A stretch of DNA of 14,591 bases from Phycisphaerae bacterium. GTDB lineage: Bacteria > Planctomycetota > Phycisphaerae > Sedimentisphaerales > SM23-30. How positions within the stretch are numbered: the first letter of the stretch is position 1; each line of letters opens with the position of its first letter. This document shows, piece after piece, positions 8,222-14,591 of this stretch. The stretch covers positions 1 through 14,591 of the forward strand of contig JAIPFO010000052.1 in NCBI GenBank assembly GCA_021736565.1. The letters are read 5' to 3'. Below the pieces are notes generated by a model. The model did not search any database. It had not been told where the DNA came from and saw only the letters and a list, made by a program, of their open reading frames with translations. A program made the translations under genes and the position numbers.

Positions 8222-8368
8222 AGAAAACTCCTTTCGTTGAAAAGTTCAGAATGACATTGTTGTCAATCCGGTTAAACCATCCGTTTGGCTGGCATGATGC
8301 CCCAATCAAGCTGATGGTCCTGTCTACGAACTCACATCATAAAATGTGAACTAAAGAACGCATTGAGT

Positions 8369-8398
8369 ATGATATACCTCCACCCAACCATTTGTCAA
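8369..8398 (-). promoter_or_regulatory. Sigma70-type promoter of mscS
   Basis: On the minus strand, a perfect -35 TTGACA (8398 to 8393), an 18-nt spacer and -10 TATCAT (8374 to 8369; 5 of 6). Transcription would start near 8362, leaving a leader of about 140 nt before the GTG. The leader contains a small hairpin, TCACAT/ATGTGA (8332-8349). A loose dyad ATCACA/TGTGAT (8404-8432) lies just upstream of the -35 box. Confidence 0.72.
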
Positions 8399-8481
8399 GC
8401 GAGATCACATTTTTTATCGCGTCATCTGTGATGTGGAAGAGGTCTGAATGGCGATCAGATAACTCTTTGAATTACAAGCCC

Positions 8482-11007
8482 TTACTCCCATGGCATGGCA
8501 TCACTAATGGGTGACATTTTATAGTCATTGGGGTCCATTGCCGGCCAGTCGGGCCTGGTTATCTCTTCGACCATGACCTGGGGTGTGATAAAAATGGTCA
8601 GTACGCTGTGGCGGATATGAGTTTCTTCTTTTTTGAATAGCGCCCCGATGAGAGGGATATCGCCTAAAATGGGCACCTTAATGACCGCCTTGGTCGCTTC
8701 CTGCTGGCGGAGGCCGCCAATGACAATTGTCTGACCCTGGCTGACGGTGACTTCCGTTTTAGATTCCCGGCTGGTCTGTTCAGGTAATCCGGCATCCGGG
8801 GTAAAGGTAAAGCTTCCTACCCCGACATCGACGAGTAAATGGATTTTTCCGTTTGGCAAGAGCGTTGGAAGGATCTGCCCCTTGGTATTTGACGAAATGT
8901 CACTTTTCTTGACGATCGGTCGTCCGGAGGTGTCATACCCTTCATTGAAGAAGAAATTAACCGTATTGCGGATTTCAATTGAGGATTCTTTTCCACTCAT
9001 GGCGACCGTTCTGGGATTTGCCAGAATCGTGGCCTGGCCATCTTCGACGAGTGAACTGAGTCGGAGGAAAAACTCTTCGGGCAAACGGCCAACGCCCTGA
9101 TAGAAGGCCTGGCCGACAACCGGGTAGGTGGTCAACCCGTTTAAAGACTGGGCCGGGGTTAAATCACGAATGGCGTTCCCGACCGGCTGAAAAAAAGCTA
9201 AATGATTTTTAGCATAGGTCCAGTCTAATCCGAGTTGGCGATTCGCTTCGTCAGACAGCTCCACGGCCATCAGGTCTACGAGAATATGAGGGCAGGGCGT
9301 GTCGATCAGTACGAGGTCTCTTTTGAATTCCGCCAGGACATCGCCGGGTCCCTTGAAGAGGAACAGATTCCGGGAAGAATTGGAGGTAAAATACTTCTGG
9401 TAAATGGCCGGTAAGGTTGCCATGGCCTCATCAATCGTCAGATTGACCGGCTGGACGATTTCAGTCACGGCATCGCCATTGCCTGCCATCGGGCCAGTAT
9501 ACACATTGGGCGTTTCGGTTGTCCCGTCCGGTGGCGTTGCCTGTCCATTGGTGTTAATATTTATCATTTCTATTTGATCTTTATCAATCGGTGGCCCGAT
9601 AGATTCCGTCGCGTTGGGTCCAATCAAACGATCGGGCAAATCGACCCGGTAGACGTCAGGCTGGTAGATGCTCTCGTCCTGGCTGATAATAGTTCCGATG
9701 GTCATCAGAATGGAGCGGTTATCGGGTGACCAGGTCACATCGTCGAGGGTACTGCGGCTCTGATTGCCAAGAAATATTTTTCGGTCTTGTTTTTCGCTGA
9801 CGGTCAGAATATCTTCCATCTGTTCCGATTCAAGATCATAAATGCCCAGATGCCATCGGCGGTTTTCGTATTGCGGTTCAGCCCCCCAATTCTTTACATC
9901 CAATTTCTTGTAAAGAAATAGAATTTTAGTACTGTCCCATGACCATCGGCCTACCCGGACATCGTTATATTCGCCATCAATGCGTGGATAGGAGGAGAAG
10001 ATCGGTTTGTAGCCGCCATGGACCGGATCGATCAAGTACCAGGTACAGATCTTCATTCCCTGGTTATCCAGGCGGAATCCTGTACCGAGTATCCATCGGC
10101 CATCATATGCCCAGTATAAATCCGCGAAAAGCAATTGCTTTTCAGTGGAAGGGGAACTGGCTTTGGTAAGATTTCGTGCTTCGGTTCCATCGACTCGGGC
10201 GATCCAGCAATCTTCCCGGCCCCCTTGCTGTTCACTTTGGGTCATTTCCAGTGAGCTGGTATAGGTGACCCATTGTCCATCGGGGCTGAAGCTGCAATCA
10301 TCCTGGCCCACGGATTGTCCGTCCACATTCGTCAGGAGGGTAATATGTTTTCCGAAGGGGTCTACCGTGGCGACATCATAACTGTCACCACTGGCTTCAA
10401 TCATGAGTGTCATAAGCGGCGGTACGGAATAATTCCAGGCATGTCGACCGGCTTCACCGCGATCGGGTATGAAATGCCAATACTTTCCTGAGTCGATATC
10501 CGCCATCCACATCTGGTCATTCCGGGAAGGCTCCGGTTTGACCTGGTACGCCAGATACCGGTTATCCGGAGACCATATGGGGCCATCATATTCATTGATC
10601 ACATATCGGGGATAGGGAGAGGAGATTGCCTGGCGTTTATCGGTCAATAGATCGTAAACAAACACACCTCCCTGACTTTCTTTAGCGGAGCTATTGGAAA
10701 ATTCATAGGCGATTTTATTGCCGTTCCATGACCATTCTGCGAAAAACGGATTGCCGATGGGAGAAATGGCCTTTTCCTCGCTCCCGTCCGATTGAATGAC
10801 AAACAATTGTTTTTGTGTTTTTGATTCATCCCGTACCATGCATATGCTGTTTCCCTGGTATGCCCAGGCGATGGCCCTGGACTTGCCATCGTGGGTTATC
10901 GCGGTGAGATTAACCCCATCGGCGATGGTTTCAGCATTCGTGTAACTACTTAAAATAAATGGAGATATGAATAGTAGAAGCAGGAAAAGAGGGGCTTGAT
11001 TTTTCAA
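8482..11007 (-). CDS. TolB-like beta-propeller fused to a secretin domain
   Basis: A single 841-residue frame. Residues 1-25 form a Sec signal peptide (hydrophobic LFLLLLFISPFIL, cleavage TNA|ET). Residues about 30-460 carry repeated PD40/TolB-type motifs of the form WSxDxxxIxY: WSWNGNKIAYE, IWSPDNRYLAYQ, SFSPDGQWVTYT, YWAYDGRWILG, WSWDSTKILF and TWSPDNRSILM, enough for a six- to eight-bladed propeller. After a T/P/G-rich linker (about 490-510), about 515-570 resembles a secretin N1 domain. The secretin core follows at about 575-810: VDLMAVELSDEANRQLGLDW, ATILANPRTVAMSGKE, LLPNGKIHLLVDV, GQTIVIGGLRQ, VPILGDIPLIGALFKK and LTIFITPQV. Secretins form outer-membrane gated rings for type II/III secretion or type IV pili. 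The usual N0 domain and extra N domains are missing here. The start is TTG without a clear Shine-Dalgarno; no ATG precedes it in frame in the stretch examined. No other secretion gene is in the window. Confidence 0.9.
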   Translation of the reverse strand: MKNQAPLFLLLLFISPFILSSYTNAETIADGVNLTAITHDGKSRAIAWAYQGNSICMVRDESKTQKQLFVIQSDGSEEKAISPIGNPFFAEWSWNGNKIAYEFSNSSAKESQGGVFVYDLLTDKRQAISSPYPRYVINEYDGPIWSPDNRYLAYQVKPEPSRNDQMWMADIDSGKYWHFIPDRGEAGRHAWNYSVPPLMTLMIEASGDSYDVATVDPFGKHITLLTNVDGQSVGQDDCSFSPDGQWVTYTSSLEMTQSEQQGGREDCWIARVDGTEARNLTKASSPSTEKQLLFADLYWAYDGRWILGTGFRLDNQGMKICTWYLIDPVHGGYKPIFSSYPRIDGEYNDVRVGRWSWDSTKILFLYKKLDVKNWGAEPQYENRRWHLGIYDLESEQMEDILTVSEKQDRKIFLGNQSRSTLDDVTWSPDNRSILMTIGTIISQDESIYQPDVYRVDLPDRLIGPNATESIGPPIDKDQIEMININTNGQATPPDGTTETPNVYTGPMAGNGDAVTEIVQPVNLTIDEAMATLPAIYQKYFTSNSSRNLFLFKGPGDVLAEFKRDLVLIDTPCPHILVDLMAVELSDEANRQLGLDWTYAKNHLAFFQPVGNAIRDLTPAQSLNGLTTYPVVGQAFYQGVGRLPEEFFLRLSSLVEDGQATILANPRTVAMSGKESSIEIRNTVNFFFNEGYDTSGRPIVKKSDISSNTKGQILPTLLPNGKIHLLVDVGVGSFTFTPDAGLPEQTSRESKTEVTVSQGQTIVIGGLRQQEATKAVIKVPILGDIPLIGALFKKEETHIRHSVLTIFITPQVMVEEITRPDWPAMDPNDYKMSPISDAMPWE

Positions 11008-11070
11008 AGGTTTGAGCTTTCTAAGATGTGAAGGAAAAAGAATAGGATCAAAAAAATATAATGAGAATTT

Positions 11071-11099
11071 ATGATAACTACATTATTCTGTTAAGTCAA
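11071..11099 (-). promoter_or_regulatory. Sigma70-type promoter of the propeller-secretin gene
   Basis: Minus strand: -35 TTGACT (11099 to 11094), a 17-nt spacer and -10 TATCAT (11076 to 11071). Transcription would start near 11064, about 57 nt before the TTG start. The -10 hexamer is identical to that of mscS. No convincing + strand promoter for the divergent thioesterase gene was found; TTGATT (11105-11110) with TAGCAT (11128-11133) is the best but weak option. Confidence 0.65.
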
Positions 11100-11251
11100 A
11101 TCATTTGATTTCTCGGAGATTTGTCTGTAGCATATCATTTTGTTATTTCTGTCACCAGTGTCATAAGTCTTTTTTTAGCCTTTTGTCTGAATTTTAAAAG
11201 CTGATCTCTGAGGTAAAAACGACTTGTAACGCAGAATCTATTTTATTTAGA

Positions 11252-11686
11252 ATGGAAAATGAGACAAATATGTCTGAATATTGCACGATCAATGAATGTG
11301 AAATGTCACTGCGGGTGCGTTATTACGAGGTTGACCGCCAGAATGCGGTTCATCATAGTACATATCCCCGTTATTTTGAGATGGGCCGTACTGAACTGCT
11401 TCGGGTTAATGGCTATGACTACCGGACATTGGAAGATTCCGGGATTGCCTTGGTCGTTGCCCGTCTGGATTGCCGCTATCACGCTCCCGCCCGGTATGAC
11501 GACCAATTACAGGTCACGACAACTACCGGGAAAATCGACCGGGTACGCCTGGAGCACCTTTACACAATAGTACGCCCCTGCGACAATGTTCTGATCGCCA
11601 AGGGGTCAACAATACTTGTTCACGTTGATAAAAATGGGAAACTGCAGTCGCTGCCCGATTTTTTAAGAGCGGCGCCCGACGCGTAA
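11252..11686 (+). CDS. Hotdog-fold acyl-CoA thioesterase, YbgC/4HBT family
   Basis: A 144-residue cytoplasmic protein of the 4-hydroxybenzoyl-CoA thioesterase group, which hydrolyses acyl-CoA thioesters. The family signature is seen as YYEVDRQNAVHHSTYPRYFEMGRTELLR (read in two parts, 24-37 and 38-51). D28 is the likely catalytic aspartate, and H35 and Y38 match the conserved His and Tyr of DxxGxVxHxxY. The usual Gly is replaced by Asn31. The second strand block VARLDCRYHAPARYDD, and HLYTIVR with KGSTILVHVD, complete the fold, and the length is typical. The start is uncertain: ATG 11252 has no ribosome-binding site, while ATG 11270 has GAGA five nt upstream, giving a protein six residues shorter. 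It is divergent from the propeller-secretin gene, with no partner indicating the acyl substrate. In E. coli YbgC accompanies the Tol-Pal genes; whether that link holds here cannot be seen. Confidence 0.88.
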   Translation: MENETNMSEYCTINECEMSLRVRYYEVDRQNAVHHSTYPRYFEMGRTELLRVNGYDYRTLEDSGIALVVARLDCRYHAPARYDDQLQVTTTTGKIDRVRLEHLYTIVRPCDNVLIAKGSTILVHVDKNGKLQSLPDFLRAAPDA

Positions 11687-11700
11687 AAATATTGTAAACC

Positions 11701-11724
11701 CTTTATATATATGAGGTTATAAAG
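11701..11724 (+). repeat. A/T-rich inverted repeat after the thioesterase gene
   Basis: CTTTATA (11701-11707) and TATAAAG (11718-11724) are perfect inverted arms with a 10-nt spacer, starting 15 bp after the thioesterase stop. It is too A/T-rich to be a strong terminator and has no T-run directly behind it. It may be an additional regulator site upstream of arsR. Confidence 0.35.
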
Positions 11725-11752
11725 ACATGGTGTGCGGGTTTTATTTTTTAAG

Positions 11753-11781
11753 TTGATTTTTTTTATAATATGTCGTAATAT
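11753..11781 (+). promoter_or_regulatory. Candidate promoter of the arsR-family gene
   Basis: -35 TTGATT (11753-11758), a 17-nt spacer and -10 TAATAT (11776-11781; 4 of 6). The start of transcription near 11788 would fall inside the inverted repeats below, the expected layout for an autorepressed gene. TATAAT also occurs at 11764-11769 but has no suitable -35 box at the right distance. Confidence 0.45.
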
Positions 11782-11810
11782 CTATATATTGAAACCTTAC
11801 GATATATAGA
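11773..11810 (+). promoter_or_regulatory. Candidate operator: two offset dyads before arsR
   Basis: Two overlapping perfect inverted repeats. TCGTAA (11773-11778) pairs with TTACGA (11797-11802), spacer 18. TCTATATAT (11781-11789) pairs with ATATATAGA (11802-11810), spacer 12. Their centres are 8 bp apart. A/T-rich dyads with about a 12-nt spacer are typical of ArsR/SmtB-family operators, and the site overlaps the predicted -10 and transcription start of the regulator gene, which suggests autoregulation. Confidence 0.6.
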
Positions 11811-11825
11811 CACGGAAGTATGATT

Positions 11826-12134
11826 ATGAAAACATTAGACAACTTGCTATCCAAAGAGGCCCTTGAACGGGCCGCCGAGTGCCTGAAGGTTATGGCTCAT
11901 CCCGTTCGTTTGCGAATTGTTGATGTCTTGATGCAGGGTGAATTTGCCGTGCATGAGATAGCCGAATTTTGCCAAACGACGCCCAATCAGACCTGTGAGC
12001 ATCTTCGATTACTCAAGGGTCATGGTTTGCTTGATAGTGACCGGCGGGGTAGAACCGTTTATTACACGATTAAATCTCCTCAATTACCCGGTCTGCTGAA
12101 TTGTATCCGCAGTCAGTGCGCTACCCATAACTGA
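11826..12134 (+). CDS. ArsR/SmtB-family transcriptional repressor, probable sulfur sensor
   Basis: A winged-helix repressor of 102 residues. AECLKVMAHPVRLRIVDVL is the family N-terminal helix pair, GEFAVHEIAEF and TPNQTCEHLRLLKGHGLL form the recognition helix-turn-helix, and SDRRGRTVYYTI is the wing. The start at ATG 11826 has GGAAG seven nt upstream; ATG 11820 is in frame but only one nt from that site. The alpha-3 metal motif (CxC) of arsenic/cadmium sensors is absent: A-V-H stands there. Five cysteines are present (19, 49, 57, 93, 98). C98 sits where the C-terminal cysteine of persulfide sensors such as BigR/SqrR lies, but the first BigR cysteine position appears to be Asp. The downstream gene handles persulfide sulfur, so the ligand is probably a sulfane-sulfur species; this is inference. 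Confidence 0.85.
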   Translation: MKTLDNLLSKEALERAAECLKVMAHPVRLRIVDVLMQGEFAVHEIAEFCQTTPNQTCEHLRLLKGHGLLDSDRRGRTVYYTIKSPQLPGLLNCIRSQCATHN

Positions 12135-12142
12135 CGCGGGGT

Positions 12143-12167
12143 CGCCGGTATTTCGGCGTCTGTTTTT
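12143..12167 (+). terminator. Small terminator-like hairpin between arsR and the CoADR fusion
   Basis: CGCCG (12143-12147) pairs with CGGCG (12154-12158) around loop GTATTT, followed by TCTGTTTTT. It starts 9 nt after the arsR stop. The stem is short but GC-rich, so partial termination or attenuation before the large fusion gene is plausible. Confidence 0.5.
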
Positions 12168-12189
12168 GGCATTTTAAAAGGCGCATCTG

Positions 12190-12237
12190 GATTTTTAAAA
12201 TCACTTTTGAGGTGTGAACCCTAACCACGAAGTTCAC
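12190..12237 (+). promoter_or_regulatory. Two palindromes upstream of the CoADR fusion gene
   Basis: GATTTT-T-AAAATC (12190-12202) is a perfect odd palindrome. GTGAAC (12214-12219) and GTTCAC (12232-12237) are perfect arms with a 12-nt spacer. A related ATTTTAAAA lies at 12171-12179. I could not place a convincing -35/-10 pair here. The elements may be operator sites or an RNA structure in the leader of the downstream gene. Confidence 0.35.
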
Positions 12238-12282
12238 GCTATTTATTTTTAACAACTATTTAAAGAGATCGGAATCATATCC

Positions 12283-14591
12283 ATGTCAGAAAAACAGCGA
12301 ATCGTAATCGTTGGGGGCGTTGCCGGTGGGGCATCCGCCGCCGCTCGCCTTCGTCGTCTTAGCGAAGATGCCGAAATCATCCTGTTCGAACGGGGCGACT
12401 ATATTTCATTCGCCAATTGCGGCCTTCCCTATCACATCGGTGGGGTGATCCCTGAACGAAAACGATTACTTGTTCAAACCCCCCAATCGTTTAAAAATCG
12501 TTTTAATGTTGATGTTCGTGTTCATTCGGAGGTCACCTCGATTGACCGCGTCCTGAAAGAAGTGACTGTAACAGACCGAAAAACAGATCGTGTTTATACT
12601 GAGCGATATGACTCGCTTATTCTCAGTCCCGGGGCTGAGCCGGTGAAGCCGCCGATTCCTGGCCTGGATAATGATAACGTTCTGACCTTGCGTAACATGG
12701 CCGATATGGACGCGATCAAAAAGATCGTTGATTGCAACGCGCTGTCCCATGCGGTGGTTGTTGGTGGCGGTTACATCGGGCTGGAAATGGCTGAAGCCCT
12801 TCGTGAACGGAACATTGATGTGACGTTGGTGGAGTTGGCCGATCAGGTTTTCAATGTCATTGACCCTGAAATGGCCGTGGCCGTTCAGCAGCAGCTTCAG
12901 TTACACGGCATTAAATTATATCTTAAAACGTCGGTTGATTCAGTGGAGCAAGAAGGGGGGGTTCTCCATGTGCAGCTCAGTACAGGTGAAACCATCCAAG
13001 CCGGCCTGATGGTCATGGCCATTGGCGTGAAACCGGAAACGACGCTTGCAAAAAAAGCAGGACTCGAGATCGGGGAGCGTGGTGGTATTTCGGTTAATGA
13101 AAGGATGCAAACCACGGATCCGGCGATCTATGCGGTGGGGGATGCTGTTGAAGTGAATGATTTTGTTGGCGGGTTCAAATCGCTGGTTCCATTAGCGGGG
13201 CCAGCGAATCGGCAGGGGCGAATCGCGGCCGATCATATTTTCGATCGGGCCAGCGTCTATCGGGATACCCAGGGGACCGGGATCTGCAAAGTATTTGATA
13301 TTGCGGTGGGCATGACCGGCCTGAGTGAAAAGATGCTCGGGCGGATGGGGATCCCCTACGAGAAGATCTATATTCATCCAGCCAGCCATGCCGGCTATTA
13401 CCCTGGCGCGGCCCAAATTTCTCTTAAGCTGCTATTTGACCCGGAATCGGGGAAAATTCTTGGTGCCCAGGCAACAGGGGCCGGCGGAGTGGATAAGCGT
13501 ATTGATATCCTGGCGGTTGCCATTCGTGCGGGTCTGACGGTTCACGACCTCAAAGATCTGGAGCTATGCTATGCCCCGCCCTTTGGCTCGGCGAAGGACC
13601 CGGTTAATTACGCCGGTTTTGTCGCTTCAAACGTTATCAATGGCGATGTTTCGGTGTGCCATGTTGAGGATGTCGTTGGGGCCAATGGCGATATTATTAT
13701 TCTGGATGTTCGTACATCGGCTGAAGTGATGGGCGGTACGATTGCGGGGGCTGTAAATATCCCGCTTGACGATTTACGTGGCCGTTTGGGCGAACTTGAT
13801 AAAAATAAAGAGATCCTGGTTTATTGCCAGGTTGGCCTTCGAGGCTACCTGGCCTGTCGCATATTAACGCAAAACGGGTATCAATGCCGCAACCTTACCG
13901 GGGGTTATAAAACGTATAAAGCCACCCTGGCCGCACAATCCCCTTCCGGCCCAGACCTTGTACCAACGATGGAAGCGTCGAGTCGGGAAATAACCTCTGA
14001 CAGCGGCGAAGTGGATGAACGATCAAAGACTATTAACACCGAATCACAAGCGACTTTGGTAAAAACAATCGATGCCTGTGGTTTGCAGTGTCCGGGCCCT
14101 GTTATGGAGATCAATAATGAAATGGCAAACCTTCAGCCGGGTGAATCGCTTACCGTCGTTGCCGATGATCCTGGTTTTGCTGCTGATATTCCTGCGTGGT
14201 GCCAAAGCACGGGGCATAAACTAACACATCTCACTCCCCAGGCGGGTGGGAAATATGCCGCGACGATCGTCAAGCGGCCACCGGCTGCCTGTCCGGCTCT
14301 TGCCGAGTCATCCCAGGCCGTCAAGCAAAAAACAATGGTTGTATTCAGTGGTGATTTTGATAAACTTATGGCCTCGTTCATCATCGCTAATGGGGCGGCG
14401 GCCATGGGCAGTAAGGTTACGATGTTCTTTACCTTCTGGGGGCTCAATGCCTTGCGGAAATCTAACCCCCCGAGCATGAAGAAAACGTTTATCGAACGGA
14501 TGTTTGGATTGATGATGCCCCGGGGGGCCGATAAGCTGACCATGTCTCAAATGAACATGGGCGGGATGGGCCTGGCGATGATCAAAGGGAT
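12283..14591 (+). CDS. CoA-disulfide reductase-rhodanese-TusA-DsrE fusion (3'-partial)
   Basis: The frame is open from ATG 12283 to the window edge: 769 residues, no stop. Domain 1 (about 6-445) is a pyridine nucleotide-disulfide reductase of the CoA-disulfide/persulfide reductase type: FAD motif VGGVAGGASAA (10-20), single redox cysteine C46 in FANCGLPYHIGG, NAD(P)H motif GGGYIGLE (161-168), second FAD motif AIYAVGDAVE, and the dimerisation domain with YAPPFGSAKDPVN. Domain 2 (about 455-545) is rhodanese with DVR (475-477) and active loop CQVGLR (C515-R520). Domain 3 (about 594-665) is TusA with CGLQCPGP (C599, catalytic-type C603). Domain 4 (from about 680) is a DsrE-like domain (VVFSGDFDKLMASFIIANGA, FFTFWGL), cut off before its usual cysteine region. 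The layout suggests sulfane sulfur passed between adjacent cysteines in the cytoplasm, with NAD(P)H reduction. A GGA nine nt upstream is a weak ribosome site. The adjacent ArsR protein is a plausible regulator. Confidence 0.92.
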   Translation, partial: MSEKQRIVIVGGVAGGASAAARLRRLSEDAEIILFERGDYISFANCGLPYHIGGVIPERKRLLVQTPQSFKNRFNVDVRVHSEVTSIDRVLKEVTVTDRKTDRVYTERYDSLILSPGAEPVKPPIPGLDNDNVLTLRNMADMDAIKKIVDCNALSHAVVVGGGYIGLEMAEALRERNIDVTLVELADQVFNVIDPEMAVAVQQQLQLHGIKLYLKTSVDSVEQEGGVLHVQLSTGETIQAGLMVMAIGVKPETTLAKKAGLEIGERGGISVNERMQTTDPAIYAVGDAVEVNDFVGGFKSLVPLAGPANRQGRIAADHIFDRASVYRDTQGTGICKVFDIAVGMTGLSEKMLGRMGIPYEKIYIHPASHAGYYPGAAQISLKLLFDPESGKILGAQATGAGGVDKRIDILAVAIRAGLTVHDLKDLELCYAPPFGSAKDPVNYAGFVASNVINGDVSVCHVEDVVGANGDIIILDVRTSAEVMGGTIAGAVNIPLDDLRGRLGELDKNKEILVYCQVGLRGYLACRILTQNGYQCRNLTGGYKTYKATLAAQSPSGPDLVPTMEASSREITSDSGEVDERSKTINTESQATLVKTIDACGLQCPGPVMEINNEMANLQPGESLTVVADDPGFAADIPAWCQSTGHKLTHLTPQAGGKYAATIVKRPPAACPALAESSQAVKQKTMVVFSGDFDKLMASFIIANGAAAMGSKVTMFFTFWGLNALRKSNPPSMKKTFIERMFGLMMPRGADKLTMSQMNMGGMGLAMIKG

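Noticed and set aside
8332..8349. CRP-like site TCACAT/ATGTGA upstream of mscS
   Set aside because: The half-sites are in the reverse order to the CRP consensus (TGTGA-N6-TCACA), so it is better treated as a small leader hairpin.
8222..8481. Possible small gene or terminator between mscS and the propeller-secretin gene
   Set aside because: No frame with a ribosome site and plausible protein was seen. The ATCACA/TGTGAT dyad (8404-8432) has a 17-nt loop and no T-run, so it is not a credible terminator.
11826..12134. ArsR-type arsenic or cadmium resistance regulator
   Set aside because: The alpha-3 CxC metal motif is missing and no metal efflux or arsenate reductase gene is adjacent; the neighbour is a sulfur-handling enzyme.
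13905..14550. Several antisense and alternate-frame frames of 69-136 residues in the CoADR fusion
   Set aside because: All overlap the continuous multi-domain frame whose motifs are clear through to the window edge; their translations show no domain.

Overview
This 14.6 kb window looks like chromosomal DNA from a Gram-negative bacterium of moderate GC. A secretin-domain protein and a lipobox mutarotase imply an outer membrane. The gene mix (a beta-propeller/secretin fusion, a lipoprotein mutarotase, a CgeB-like glycosyltransferase, a multi-domain CoA-disulfide reductase) would suit an uncultured planctomycete-like or sediment anaerobe, but no rRNA or marker gene is present, so this placement is a weak inference. 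No tRNA, rRNA, insertion sequence, CRISPR array or phage gene was seen.

Region 1 (1-5813, + strand) is a tight four-gene block. It holds a NodU/CmcH-type carbamoyltransferase (cut by the left edge), a 725-residue protein with a CgeB-like glycosyltransferase C-terminal half, a class I SAM methyltransferase, and a B12-domain-type radical SAM enzyme. Two junctions overlap (TAATG and GTGA) and the third gap is 6 bp. The block most likely decorates a surface glycan or glycosylated protein by sugar transfer, carbamoylation and methyl or radical chemistry. Its coding strand is strikingly G/T-rich compared with the next genes.

Region 2 (5814-8481) has a stand-alone exported aldose 1-epimerase lipoprotein with a good sigma70-type promoter, facing an MscS mechanosensitive channel gene. 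They share a 16-bp perfect bidirectional terminator hairpin with a GAAA loop. The mscS gene has its own strong promoter and a leader of about 140 nt.

Region 3 (8482-11251) holds the most unusual gene: one uninterrupted minus-strand reading frame joining a signal peptide, a TolB/PD40-type beta-propeller, a short N1-like segment and a complete secretin C-terminal domain. It has a recognisable promoter and is divergent from a small hotdog-fold thioesterase.

Region 4 (11252-14591, + strand) holds the thioesterase, then an ArsR/SmtB-family repressor without the metal-binding CxC motif but with five cysteines and palindromic elements in its promoter, then a very large reading frame that runs off the right edge. 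That frame encodes a fused CoA-disulfide reductase, rhodanese, TusA and DsrE-like protein. The regulator and fusion together look like a sulfane-sulfur (persulfide) sensing and handling module. The intergenic gap between them contains a small terminator-like hairpin and two palindromes.
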